From Sphingobium sp. (lineage in GTDB: Bacteria; Pseudomonadota; Alphaproteobacteria; Sphingomonadales; Sphingomonadaceae): a stretch of DNA of 53,131 bases. The stretch covers positions 1 to 53,131 of the forward strand of contig JAGIAA010000016.1 in the NCBI GenBank assembly GCA_017745115.1, read 5' to 3'. A program made the translations under genes and the position numbers. The number at the start of each line of letters is the position of its first letter. The stretch's first letter is position 1. The notes under the pieces are model-generated. The model saw only the letters and a program-made list of their open reading frames with translations, did no database searches and had not been told where the DNA came from. Positions 6,402 through 14,400 of the stretch are shown one piece after another.

Positions 6402-6412
6402 TGCGCCTGATC

Positions 6413-6544
6413 TCACTTGTTGATGGCGTCCTCGCCGGCCTTGCCCACGGATTCGATATCGCGCCCGAGCCCCTTGACCGTCGCACAGCCGGTTAGCAGC
6501 AGGGCGGCGCCCGCAAGAGCAGCGATGATAAGCGAGGCTTTCAT
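6413..6544 (-). CDS. Entericidin A/B family lipoprotein (copy 3)
   Basis: A 43-residue protein: signal peptide MKASLIIAALAGAALLL, lipobox LTGC, and tail ATVKGLGRDIESVGKAG. The tail is almost the same as that of copy 2 at 4314-4448. The start at 6544 is preceded by GGAAGGAT, a good ribosome site. It is followed after 11 bases by the DUF2585 gene. Predicted to be lipid-anchored in the envelope. I could not see a clean EcfG promoter here, unlike the other two copies. Confidence 0.85.
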   Translation of the reverse strand: MKASLIIAALAGAALLLTGCATVKGLGRDIESVGKAGEDAINK

Positions 6545-6682
6545 GGGCGATCCTTCCATGGATTTGGTTCGAGTTCCCGCAGCTTTTCCATAGTCGGGAA
6601 CCAAGCGCAATCGTCGCGCGCGCCGTCGCAGCCCGGCAACGCCACCGATTGACGCAGCGCGCATCTCGGTGCAACAGCGGCC

Positions 6683-7351
6683 ATGGCCGAAAGCGACACC
6701 GTCATTGCCCAAAATTCAGCCAGCGGCTTCCGTCGCCGCGGCGTCCTCTTCGTCCTTTCCTCGCCCTCAGGCGCCGGCAAGTCGACCATTTCACGCAAGC
6801 TGCTCGCGGATGACCCCGGACTGACCATGTCGGTCTCCGCCACCACGCGCCCCATGCGGCCAGGCGAGCAGGATGGCGTGGACTATCATTTCGTCGACCT
6901 GCCCAAGTTCAAGGAAATGGTGGCCAATCACGAGTTTCTCGAATGGGCGCACGTCTTCGATCATCGTTACGGCACGCCCCGCGCAGCCGTGGACCGTGTA
7001 CTCGCAAGCGGCAATGACGTGCTCTTCGACATCGACTGGCAGGGTGCGCAGCAGCTCTATCAGATTGCCGGCGGCGACGTCGTGCGCGTCTTCATCCTGC
7101 CGCCGTCCATGGTGGAGCTCGACCGTCGGCTACGTGCCCGCGCCACCGACCCAGCCGACGTCATCGACCGGCGCATGGCCCGCGCCCAGAGCGAGATCGC
7201 GCACTGGGACGGCTACGACTATGTGCTGGTCAACGACGATGTCGAAGCCTGCTTCCAGAACGTGCGGACCATCCTGCACGCAGAGCGTCTGAAGCGCAGC
7301 CGCCAGACTGGGCTGATCGGCTTCATCAGGAAGCTGAACACGCCGGTTTAA
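6683..7351 (+). CDS. gmk: Guanylate kinase
   Basis: A 222-residue protein with P-loop SSPSGAGKST at about residues 27-36, the GMP-binding region (SVSATTRPMRPGEQDGVDYHF) and EFLEWAHVFDHRYGTP, all diagnostic for guanylate kinase. It phosphorylates GMP to GDP with ATP in the cytoplasm, an essential step of guanine nucleotide and signalling (p)ppGpp supply. The length matches the family plus about 15 extra N-terminal residues. The start at 6683 is the first ATG in frame. The gene ends at a REP-like double palindrome (7358-7435) that separates it from convergent wrbA. Confidence 0.96.
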   Translation: MAESDTVIAQNSASGFRRRGVLFVLSSPSGAGKSTISRKLLADDPGLTMSVSATTRPMRPGEQDGVDYHFVDLPKFKEMVANHEFLEWAHVFDHRYGTPRAAVDRVLASGNDVLFDIDWQGAQQLYQIAGGDVVRVFILPPSMVELDRRLRARATDPADVIDRRMARAQSEIAHWDGYDYVLVNDDVEACFQNVRTILHAERLKRSRQTGLIGFIRKLNTPV

Positions 7352-7357
7352 TCCTTA

Positions 7358-7435
7358 GTGCTCCTGCGGAAGCAGGGGCCTAGGGCGAGATAGCGCCACA
7401 TGCGCCCAGTGCTCCTGCTTTCGCAGGAGCACTGG
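7358..7435. repeat. Sphingomonad-type REP palindromes between convergent genes
   Basis: A perfect hairpin CCAGTGCTCCTGC-TTTC-GCAGGAGCACTGG spans 7406-7435. A degenerate copy (AGTGCTCCTGCGGAAGCAGG) lies just before it at about 7358-7378. Such elements are scattered between genes in sphingomonads and probably also act as a two-way terminator here. Confidence 0.7.
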
Positions 7436-7436
7436 C

Positions 7437-8045
7437 CTAGCCCGCCAGCTTCGTCGCGATTTCCGCCACGTGCTTGCCCTGGAAGCGCGCGCCAGCCAGC
7501 TCGTTCTCGCTCGGCTGGCGGCTGCCGTCCGGCCCGGCGAGCGTCGAGGCGCCATAGGGTGTGCCGCCGCTGACTTCGCTCATGATGACATTGCCCGGGA
7601 AGCTGTAAGGCAGGCCGACAATCACCATGCCATGGTGGAGCAACGTCGTGTGCACCGACTGGATGGTGGTTTCCTGGCCGCCATGCTGACTCGCCGTCGA
7701 GGTGAACGCGGCGCCGACCTTGCCGATCAAGGCACCCTTACCCCACAGCGCACCGGTCTGGTCCCAGAAATTGCGCATCTGGGCGGCCATGTTGCCGAAA
7801 CGCGTCGGCGTACCGACGATGATCGCGTCATAGTCGGCGAGGTCGGCGGGCGCGGCTGCGGGCGCCTCATGATGCTCCGGGAGCTTCATGCCGGCCGCCT
7901 TGGCGACCTCTTCCGGCACCAGCTCCGGCACGCGCTTCACGTCGACCGTGGCGCCAGCGACCTCGCGCGCGCCCTCGGCAACGGCCTTCGCCATCGTCTC
8001 GATATGACCATAGCTCGAATAATAAAGGACGAGGATGCGCGCCAT
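7437..8045 (-). CDS. wrbA: NAD(P)H:quinone oxidoreductase, WrbA type
   Basis: A 202-residue flavodoxin-like protein. The FMN phosphate loop [11 protein letters not shown] is at residues 8-18, followed by [20 protein letters not shown] near 80-100 and [13 protein letters not shown] near 115-127, the standard WrbA set. It performs two-electron reduction of quinones with NAD(P)H as a tetramer in the cytoplasm, limiting redox cycling. ATG 8045 gives the normal WrbA N-terminus ([10 protein letters not shown]). Its stop is right beside a REP palindrome. Upstream, 38 bases away, is the solute-binding protein gene on the same strand. Confidence 0.95.
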   Translation of the reverse strand: MARILVLYYSSYGHIETMAKAVAEGAREVAGATVDVKRVPELVPEEVAKAAGMKLPEHHEAPAAAPADLADYDAIIVGTPTRFGNMAAQMRNFWDQTGALWGKGALIGKVGAAFTSTASQHGGQETTIQSVHTTLLHHGMVIVGLPYSFPGNVIMSEVSGGTPYGASTLAGPDGSRQPSENELAGARFQGKHVAEIATKLAG

Positions 8046-8083
8046 GCCACTGACTCCTTGAGGTTGGGACAGCGACGGTCTTG

Positions 8084-9061
8084 TCAGTCCTTCAGGGCGT
8101 CCGCAAGCACCGTAACGTCGATCAGCTTCGCCAGTTCCGCCCGGCCACGTGCGGGACGCTTGTCCTGTGTGGCCAGCCACTTCTCCTCCTCGACGAGGAC
8201 GTCCAGCATATCGGCGGGCATCGCCGCGATATAGGCATGGTGCTTCCAGCTGCGCTCGACGACGTCCGCCGAATAGCCGCTCGCCTGGACGACCAGTTCC
8301 TTGGCGTGCTTCGGATCCTTCCTAAGGTCCGCCGCTGCCTTGACGATCGCGCGGACGAAGGCGACGATCTTCGCGCGGCGCGCGGGATCAGCGAGCGCTT
8401 CGGCCGTCGTGTTGAGATTGAACAGCTCGCGGTAGATGCCCTTGCCGCTGAACTCGACCGCGTCCGGACCGAGCGCGAGCGCGGCATTCTCCACCTCCGG
8501 CTCCCAGATGGAGACGGCGTCGACCTTCCCGTCCTTGAGCTGCCTGGCCATCTCGCTGAGCGGCGTCACCGCGACCGGGGTGATATCGGCATAGCTGAGC
8601 CCTGCCTTGCCGAGCAGCAATGCGACGAAATAGCCCGACGACGTCGGCGGAACGGTGGCGATGCGCTTGCCCTTGAGATCGGCGATCTGATTGATCCCCG
8701 CCGACTTGCGGGCGACCATGCGATAGAGGCCTTCTGTTACCGTCATGACGATCCGGATGTTGGGATTTTTGACCGAGGCGCGCAGCGCCTGGGTCTCGGC
8801 GTTGGTCGCGACATCGGCGAGGCCGTCGCTGGTATAACCGGGCGCGCCGGGATCGCCGGTGAGGTTGGTGACGCCGCCCATCTTGACCGTCGTGCCGCTC
8901 CGCTCGGCTGCCAACAGGACCGGCGCAAGCTCGATAGTCGTGCGATTGCCATAAACGGCGATGGGTGCGGGCACCTTGGTCTGCGCAGGCGCCATGCCTG
9001 GCAACAAAAGCGCTGCCAAAACCAGACCGCCGATCATCCCTGCTCTCACCCCAATCCGCAT
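8084..9061 (-). CDS. Orphan ABC-type substrate-binding protein (SsuA/THI5-like)
   Basis: A 325-residue exported protein with a Sec signal peptide (about residues 1-27, ending PGMAPAQ) and a periplasmic binding protein type 2 fold of the NMT1/SsuA family. The visible motif is [23 protein letters not shown], followed by [17 protein letters not shown]. Relatives bind sulfonates, nitrate or pyrimidine precursors, but the ligand here cannot be told. No permease or ATPase gene is next to it, which is odd for this family. Start ATG 9061 follows GGGAGAGGGACCA, a strong ribosome site. It may share a transcript with wrbA downstream. Confidence 0.8.
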   Translation of the reverse strand: MRIGVRAGMIGGLVLAALLLPGMAPAQTKVPAPIAVYGNRTTIELAPVLLAAERSGTTVKMGGVTNLTGDPGAPGYTSDGLADVATNAETQALRASVKNPNIRIVMTVTEGLYRMVARKSAGINQIADLKGKRIATVPPTSSGYFVALLLGKAGLSYADITPVAVTPLSEMARQLKDGKVDAVSIWEPEVENAALALGPDAVEFSGKGIYRELFNLNTTAEALADPARRAKIVAFVRAIVKAAADLRKDPKHAKELVVQASGYSADVVERSWKHHAYIAAMPADMLDVLVEEEKWLATQDKRPARGRAELAKLIDVTVLADALKD

Positions 9062-9227
9062 TGGTCCCTCTCCCAAGATCATGTTTGCACGAGGGTTATC
9101 GACCCGGCCCGTCACGCTCCAGCGAAAACATGAACCGAAGTTCGATTTTCTGTGGAGGCCGCTTGTGATGGATCGGCATTCAGCAGATCTGCCCGTTACC
9201 CCGGGGTTATGTGCAATTGCCGTGATC

Positions 9228-10874
9228 TCAGCGGAGCAACCGCCCCAGCAAGCTGCGGTCCCTGAGGATCGCCTGCGCCGCATTGTGGCCGGGCGCGCCC
9301 GTCACGCCGCCGCCCGGATGCGTGCCCGATCCGCACATGTAGAGCCCCTTGATGGGGCCGCGATAATCGCCATGGCCAAGCACCGGGCGCGCCGCCCAGA
9401 GCTGGTCGAGCGACATATGCCCATGGAAGATATCGCCCCCAACGAGGCCGAATTTCCGATCGAGGTCGAGCGGCGAGTGGATTTGCCGCGCGATGACGCT
9501 CGCCTTGAAATTGGGTGCATGCTCGTTGACCGTTTCGATGATGTGGTCGGCGACGGCCTCGCGCACATCGTCCCATGATTGTCCATCGGGCAGTTCCGGC
9601 GCGAACTGCTGGCAGAAGAGACTGGCGACATGGGCACCGGGCGGGGCCAGGCTGTCGTCGACGGTGGACGGGATCAGGATCTCGACGATCGGTTTCTTCG
9701 ACCAGCCATGGACCTTCGCGTCGTCATAGGCTCGGTCCATATAGTCCATGCCCGGCGCGATGATGATGCCGGCGGCGTGATGCTCTCCATCCTTGCCCGG
9801 CAGAACGGTGAAATCGGGCAACTCCGAGAGCGCGACATTCATACGGAACGTGCCGGAACCGGTCTTGTAGCCTGCGATACGCTTGTTGAAGTCGGCAGGC
9901 AGATCGGAGGCCTCCACCATCTGGCGATAGAGCAGCGCAGGGCCGACATTTGCTGCAACGACGGGCGCAGCAATTTCCTCGCCCGACTGCAGCACGACGC
10001 CGACCGTCTTGCCTCCCCCGGCCTCCGCCGGGGCAGGCTTGACCAGCAGCTTCGCGACCGGCGCTTCCAGGCTGATCTCGACGCCCGCGTCGATGCAGGC
10101 GGCCGCCATGGCCTGCGTGATCGTACCCATGCCGCCGACGCTGTGACCCCAGGCGCCCTTCTTGCCGTTCACTTCGCCAAAGACATGGTGCAGCAAGACA
10201 TATGCGCTGCCCGGCGTCGACACGCCGGCATAGTTGCCAACGATCGCATCGAAAGCGAAGGCAGACTTGACGTGTTCGTCCTCGAACCAGCCGTCGAGAA
10301 AATCGCGAGCCGACTTGGTAAAGATATCGAGCAGGTCGCGCTGCGTCTCGATCGGCATTTTCGCAAGCGGCCAACCCTGCTTCGCCAACGCACCGAGCGC
10401 CGCGAGCCCGCCGCCGACATTGGGCGGCGCCTTGAGCGCAAGGTAGCGTAAGACATTGGCGATCTTCTCCAGCGCCGTGTCATAAGCGGGATACGCCTCG
10501 GCATCCTTTCGCGAGAAACGGGCGAACTCGGCCTGCGTCCTTCCCATGCCGCCGCCCAGCTTGAGGTAGGTGTCGGGGAACGGCAGGAAGTTGGAAATCG
10601 GCCGTTCGATGACGCGGAAGCCGCGATCGTGCAGCCTCATATCCGCGATCACCTTGGGCTGCAGCAGGCTGACCGTGTAGCTCGCGGTCGAATTGCGAAA
10701 GCCCGGATGGAACTCCTCGGTCACGGCCGCGCCGCCGACGACATGCCGCCGTTCCAGTACGCGCACCTTCATGCCTGCGCGCGCCAGATAGAAAGCGCAG
10801 ACGAGGCCATTGTGGCCACCACCGATGATGATCGCGTCGTAGCGGGCCGTCACGAGCTGCCGTTTCACCCCCAA
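9228..10874 (-). CDS. FAD-dependent oxidoreductase, PYROXD2/phytoene-desaturase-like
   Basis: A 548-residue flavoprotein. The dinucleotide-binding motif DAIIIGGGHNGLVCAFYLA is at residues 13-31, followed by the ERR of the second strand, and the C-terminal FAD motif GLYMCGSGTHPGGGVTGAPG is near 510-530. Overall pattern matches the PYROXD2 (CrtI-like amine/carotenoid oxidoreductase) family; no carotenoid genes adjoin, so a desaturase role is not implied. Around residues 278-287 an insert PAPAEAGGG is encoded by a REP-like palindrome (10016-10033), a sign of repeat invasion in a loop. Start ATG 10874 overlies a plain AGGATG-poor leader, so the first few residues (MGVKRQLVTA) are uncertain. Confidence 0.82.
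   Translation of the reverse strand: MGVKRQLVTARYDAIIIGGGHNGLVCAFYLARAGMKVRVLERRHVVGGAAVTEEFHPGFRNSTASYTVSLLQPKVIADMRLHDRGFRVIERPISNFLPFPDTYLKLGGGMGRTQAEFARFSRKDAEAYPAYDTALEKIANVLRYLALKAPPNVGGGLAALGALAKQGWPLAKMPIETQRDLLDIFTKSARDFLDGWFEDEHVKSAFAFDAIVGNYAGVSTPGSAYVLLHHVFGEVNGKKGAWGHSVGGMGTITQAMAAACIDAGVEISLEAPVAKLLVKPAPAEAGGGKTVGVVLQSGEEIAAPVVAANVGPALLYRQMVEASDLPADFNKRIAGYKTGSGTFRMNVALSELPDFTVLPGKDGEHHAAGIIIAPGMDYMDRAYDDAKVHGWSKKPIVEILIPSTVDDSLAPPGAHVASLFCQQFAPELPDGQSWDDVREAVADHIIETVNEHAPNFKASVIARQIHSPLDLDRKFGLVGGDIFHGHMSLDQLWAARPVLGHGDYRGPIKGLYMCGSGTHPGGGVTGAPGHNAAQAILRDRSLLGRLLR
10016..10033. repeat. REP-like palindrome inside a coding region
   Basis: CCCCGGC-CTCC-GCCGGGG lies in the PYROXD2-like gene and encodes part of a low-complexity PAPAEAGGG loop. 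Similar CCCCGGC...GCCGGGG palindromes are usually intergenic in sphingomonads. Confidence 0.5.
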
Positions 10875-10950
10875 TGGCGGCGCATCATGCAGCCGCGTTC
10901 CGAGGTCGATGCTCTAGACTGTTGGCAAAGGCACGCAATGCCCGTGGCGG

Positions 10951-11322
10951 TCAGCGCAGCACGCCCTCGATGGTGCGCTGCAACTGCACCGGCGACACCG
11001 GCTTGAACAGCACGCCGGCGGGGTGATCCTCGTTGATGCGCGCGATGGTCATGTCCTCGCGCGAGCCCGTCAGGAAAATGACGGGGGTCTTGATGCTGCG
11101 ATGGATTTCCATCGCAGCGTCCACGCCATCCTTCTCGCCGTCCAGGCGCACATCCATCAGCACGAGATCCGGCCGGTGCTTCTCGGCGAGTTCGACGGCA
11201 GCCTCCGCGGTCGTGGCGACGTCGCACACGTCCAATCCCATTGCCTGCAACTGCACGCGCAAACCCTCGGCAATCAGGAACTCGTCTTCTACGATCAGCG
11301 CGCAAGGTTTCTTCTGGTTCAT
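10951..11322 (-). CDS. Single-domain response regulator
   Basis: A 123-residue receiver domain with no output domain. The acid pocket is VEDE at residues 11-14, the phospho-acceptor aspartate lies in LVLMDVRLDG near residue 57, the switch threonine in FLTGS near 85, and the conserved lysine in LFKPVS near 107. Its start overlaps the stop of the upstream histidine kinase gene as ATGA, so the two are translationally coupled and almost surely partners. As a lone receiver it probably passes phosphate to another protein or acts by direct binding, as in CheY-like or phospho-relay proteins. Confidence 0.9.
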   Translation of the reverse strand: MNQKKPCALIVEDEFLIAEGLRVQLQAMGLDVCDVATTAEAAVELAEKHRPDLVLMDVRLDGEKDGVDAAMEIHRSIKTPVIFLTGSREDMTIARINEDHPAGVLFKPVSPVQLQRTIEGVLR

Positions 11323-12554
11323 GTCGTTCTCGGTTGCGGAATGAAGATCCGCGTCATGTGTCCTTCTCTCCCGTCGACGACCATGCGACCATCCAATTGC
11401 CGAAGCAATCCTTGAATCAGCCTCTTGCCCAGGCCCGCCCTATGCGCTGGCTCCGAGCTCGACCGGTCGCCTCTGCCATTGTCCGTCACGGTCACAACAA
11501 TCTCCGACTCTGGATCGTCCGCCCGCTCCCTCGCGACGCTGACGGTGACTTTTCCCTTACCGTCCGGAAAGGCATGCTTGAGCGAATTGGTAAGCAGCTC
11601 GGTGACCACAAGGCCCATCGGCACGGCGAAGTCGAGGCCGACGGACAAGGGGATCGCTTCTACCTCCATTTCGACCTCACCCGTCGCGCCTGCGGTCAGG
11701 AGGTTCTCCGTGAGTTCGCGCAAGAAGGGCGCGAGATCGAAGGTCCGAAGATCGGCCGAGGTCATCAGCTGCTGGTGGACCAGGCCAAGGGCGTAGACGC
11801 GGCTGCGCAGCGCCTCGAGAAAGGCCTTGTCCCGCTTGGCTGGCGTCTGATCCGCCTGCATCTGGATGACGGCGTCGACGATCTGCAGATTGTTCTTCAC
11901 GCGATGATAGACTTCCCGGAGCAGCAGGTCGCGCTGGGTCAGGGCATCGGTCCGCTCCTTCACGGTCGCTTCCAGTTCCGACCGCGCCCCTTCCAGCTGG
12001 GCGAGCGTTTGGGTTAGCCGCTCATTGGCGGCGACGAGATCTGCCGTCCGCTCCGTTACGCGTGCCTCAAGCTCGGCATTGGTCCGGCGAACCTGCTCTT
12101 CGCTCGCCTGCAGCCGGGCATAGATGCGATCCTTTTCCTCGATCTCGCCCTGAAGATGCTGGTTCACGGACGCCAACTGCGCCGGCGATGGCAAAGCGAG
12201 CAGCTTGGGTATCAGCGGCCAGAGCAGTGCAGCCGTCGCCACAGACAGGATCGCCGTAGCGACCTTGATGACGCCTTCCAGTCCATAGGCTGCGACCCAG
12301 AGCGTCAGTACACCCATGACGTGCGTGAGGCCGCAAGCCATGATGAAGCAGACGAACAGCAGGAAGACCCATCTGAACTCCAGATCCTTGCGCTGGTTCA
12401 CGAACCAGATGAGCGCGAGCGGAATGGAGAAATAAGCGAGGGCGATGACAGTATCCGACACAGCGTGGAGCCAGATCAGCCCCGGCGCCCAAAGCAGGCA
12501 ATAACCGTGAGGGGTCAGATTAACCGGATAGACCAACCAGTCGAAAATTTGCAT
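11319..12554 (-). CDS. Histidine kinase with an ethylene-receptor-like membrane sensor
   Basis: A 411-residue membrane kinase. Residues 23-118 form three transmembrane helices that match the ethylene-binding domain of plant ETR1 and cyanobacterial relatives: D34, Y41, I44, P45, I71, C74 and H78 correspond, each shifted by nine, to ETR1 D25, Y32, I35, P36, I62, C65 and H69; the last two are the copper ligands. Residues 125-208 are a coiled coil. The HisKA_2-type box EVYHRVKNNLQIVDAV has the phosphorylated H217, followed by the N box TELLTNSLKHAF and G box DNGRG. Start ATG 12554 is preferred; a longer frame to 12620 adds nonsense-like residues. ATGA overlap couples it to the receiver gene. Ethylene or copper sensing is inferred, not shown. 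Confidence 0.88.
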   Translation of the reverse strand: MQIFDWLVYPVNLTPHGYCLLWAPGLIWLHAVSDTVIALAYFSIPLALIWFVNQRKDLEFRWVFLLFVCFIMACGLTHVMGVLTLWVAAYGLEGVIKVATAILSVATAALLWPLIPKLLALPSPAQLASVNQHLQGEIEEKDRIYARLQASEEQVRRTNAELEARVTERTADLVAANERLTQTLAQLEGARSELEATVKERTDALTQRDLLLREVYHRVKNNLQIVDAVIQMQADQTPAKRDKAFLEALRSRVYALGLVHQQLMTSADLRTFDLAPFLRELTENLLTAGATGEVEMEVEAIPLSVGLDFAVPMGLVVTELLTNSLKHAFPDGKGKVTVSVARERADDPESEIVVTVTDNGRGDRSSSEPAHRAGLGKRLIQGLLRQLDGRMVVDGREGHMTRIFIPQPRTT

Positions 12555-12673
12555 GCGAGCCCTCCCCCCAATGCTACTTTGGGAACGCGACCGAATTACG
12601 CAAGTGGCCCACCCGTCCACTGCGGCTCATCATAACGTATCGTGCTGAATTGGGAATAGGAGCCGCTCGTGGC

Positions 12674-12880
12674 TCAGCCCTGCGGCAGCAGCGCCTTGGT
12701 CGATTCGATGGCGCTGCGATACGCCTCTTGCCGGGCGGCGCTCCAATAAGCGAGTTCGCTCAGCGGGATCTCGACGCCGCTCACGGCGCAAAGCACGAAG
12801 CGACCGGGACGGACGACCTCATAGTCGGCCGCCCGATAGTGCAACACCGCAAGACCGGGAAGATCGGGCGCGCGCATCAT
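12674..12880 (-). CDS. DUF2093 family protein
   Basis: A 68-residue protein matching the DUF2093 family of alphaproteobacteria, with LAVLHYRAADYEVVRPGRFV, CAVSGVEIPLSELAYWS and ARQEAY. One cysteine only, so no obvious metal site. The start at 12880 lies five bases after the stop of the nitronate-monooxygenase-like gene, so the two are probably co-transcribed. The function is not known; the small size suggests a binding or accessory role. Confidence 0.85.
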   Translation of the reverse strand: MMRAPDLPGLAVLHYRAADYEVVRPGRFVLCAVSGVEIPLSELAYWSAARQEAYRSAIESTKALLPQG

Positions 12881-12885
12881 GACGC

Positions 12886-14289
12886 TCAGTCCCCGGTCAG
12901 GATGCGGTCGACCAGCTGCTTCACGGTCGGCACGAATCCATTCGAATAAAAGGGATCCTGCTTGAATTTGTAGGCGCCGTGGCCGGCGAAGACGAGGTTG
13001 TTGTCCATGTTGCCGTGATGGACCGCGTCCTGGAGCGTCTTCTGGATACAGAAGCTGCGCGGATCGGCGAGATAGCCGGTCGAGAAGTCGTCATGATCCT
13101 TCCACGACGAGAAGCCGCAGTGGGACAGGCAGCCCATGCAGTCGGCCTGGTCCTTGCGGATGACGGCACGTTCCTCGTCGGTCACGAAGACCAGCGTGTT
13201 GTCCGGCGTCTTGAGCGCACTGGTGAAGCCGTGCAGCACCCACTCGCGTGCACGCAGCAGGTCGTTGCGCGTAACCCAGAAATTGCGGCCCTTGACGCCG
13301 ACGTCGAGCTGGCAGGTGTGATCGCCGGCCTCTTCCATCGAGAAAGCGATCTGGCGCTCCGAGCGCGCCTCGAGGCTGCGCAGGAAGGGATTGCGGATCG
13401 CCGAGCTGTAGAAGCCGGTCGGCGAGAAGCGGTGGAGCAGGATGTCGCCCTCGTCGAGGGTCGTCAGCTTGTCCTTCCATTCCTGCGGAATGGGGCTTTC
13501 CTGAGTCAGGAGGGGACGCGTGCCGAACTGGAAGGCAATGGCGCCCAGCTCGGGATTGTCGATCCAGTGATTCCAGTCGCGCAGATACCAGACGCCGCCT
13601 GCCATCACGATCGGCACCTCGTCCGAGATGCCGCCCTCGCGCATGGTCTCGCGAAGCGCCTTGACGCGCGGATAAGGATCCTCGGGCTTGGTCGGGTCTT
13701 CTGCGTTGGACAGGCCGTTATGACCGCCGGCAAGCCACGGATCTTCATAGACCACTGCCGCCAGCCACTCGGCCGCCTTGTGATAGGCACGCTTCCACAG
13801 CGCCCGGAAGGCGCGGCCCGAACTCACGATCGGAAGGTAGCTGACATTGTACGAGGCTGCGATCTCCGAAAGCTTGTAGGGCATGCCGGCGCCGCAGGTG
13901 ACGCCCGCGATCATGCCCTTGGTGCGCTCGAGCACGCCCTGCAGCACGCGCTGTGCGCCGCCCATCTCCCAGAGAATGTTGATGTTGATCGCGCCCTTGC
14001 CGCCGGCCATCTCGAAGGCCCTGCGCACCTGCTGCACGGCGCCTTCGATCGCATAGGCGATCAGCTCTTCATGGCGCGCGGCACGCGTCTTGCCGAAATA
14101 GAGCTGGGGAATGAGATTGCCGTCGGCGTCGTAGCTGTCGGCGTTGACCGCGGACACCGTCCCGATGCCGCCCGCAGCTGCCCAGGCGCCGGAACTCGCA
14201 TGGTTGGAGACGGCAACACCCTTGCCGCCTTCGATGATCGGCCAGACCTCTCGACCGCCATAGACGATCGGCTTAACGCCCTTGAACAA
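12886..14289 (-). CDS. Nitronate monooxygenase-like (NPD family) flavoprotein
   Basis: A 467-residue TIM-barrel protein of the 2-nitropropane dioxygenase/nitronate monooxygenase superfamily. Visible parts are SGAWAAAGGIGTVSA near residues 33-47, a central GGHNGL and MAGGVWYL near 245-252, then FQFGTRPLL, which form the FMN phosphate site. It is about 100 residues longer than usual: the tail contains DQADCMGCLSHCGFSSW, with three cysteines in C-x2-C-x3-C spacing that could hold a metal or Fe-S centre. The start codon is TTG at 14289, chosen because AAGGAG lies six bases upstream. Its true substrate is unknown. DUF2093 follows five bases downstream. Confidence 0.8.
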   Translation of the reverse strand: MFKGVKPIVYGGREVWPIIEGGKGVAVSNHASSGAWAAAGGIGTVSAVNADSYDADGNLIPQLYFGKTRAARHEELIAYAIEGAVQQVRRAFEMAGGKGAININILWEMGGAQRVLQGVLERTKGMIAGVTCGAGMPYKLSEIAASYNVSYLPIVSSGRAFRALWKRAYHKAAEWLAAVVYEDPWLAGGHNGLSNAEDPTKPEDPYPRVKALRETMREGGISDEVPIVMAGGVWYLRDWNHWIDNPELGAIAFQFGTRPLLTQESPIPQEWKDKLTTLDEGDILLHRFSPTGFYSSAIRNPFLRSLEARSERQIAFSMEEAGDHTCQLDVGVKGRNFWVTRNDLLRAREWVLHGFTSALKTPDNTLVFVTDEERAVIRKDQADCMGCLSHCGFSSWKDHDDFSTGYLADPRSFCIQKTLQDAVHHGNMDNNLVFAGHGAYKFKQDPFYSNGFVPTVKQLVDRILTGD

Positions 14290-14400
14290 TCGAAGCTCCT
14301 TCGTAGCGACCCCTCAGGCTTCTCCAGCCCGCGCAAAGCGCGCCCCATAGCAACATTTGCCGGGCGTTGCGCAAAAAATCGCCAACGATGCGATCATCGC

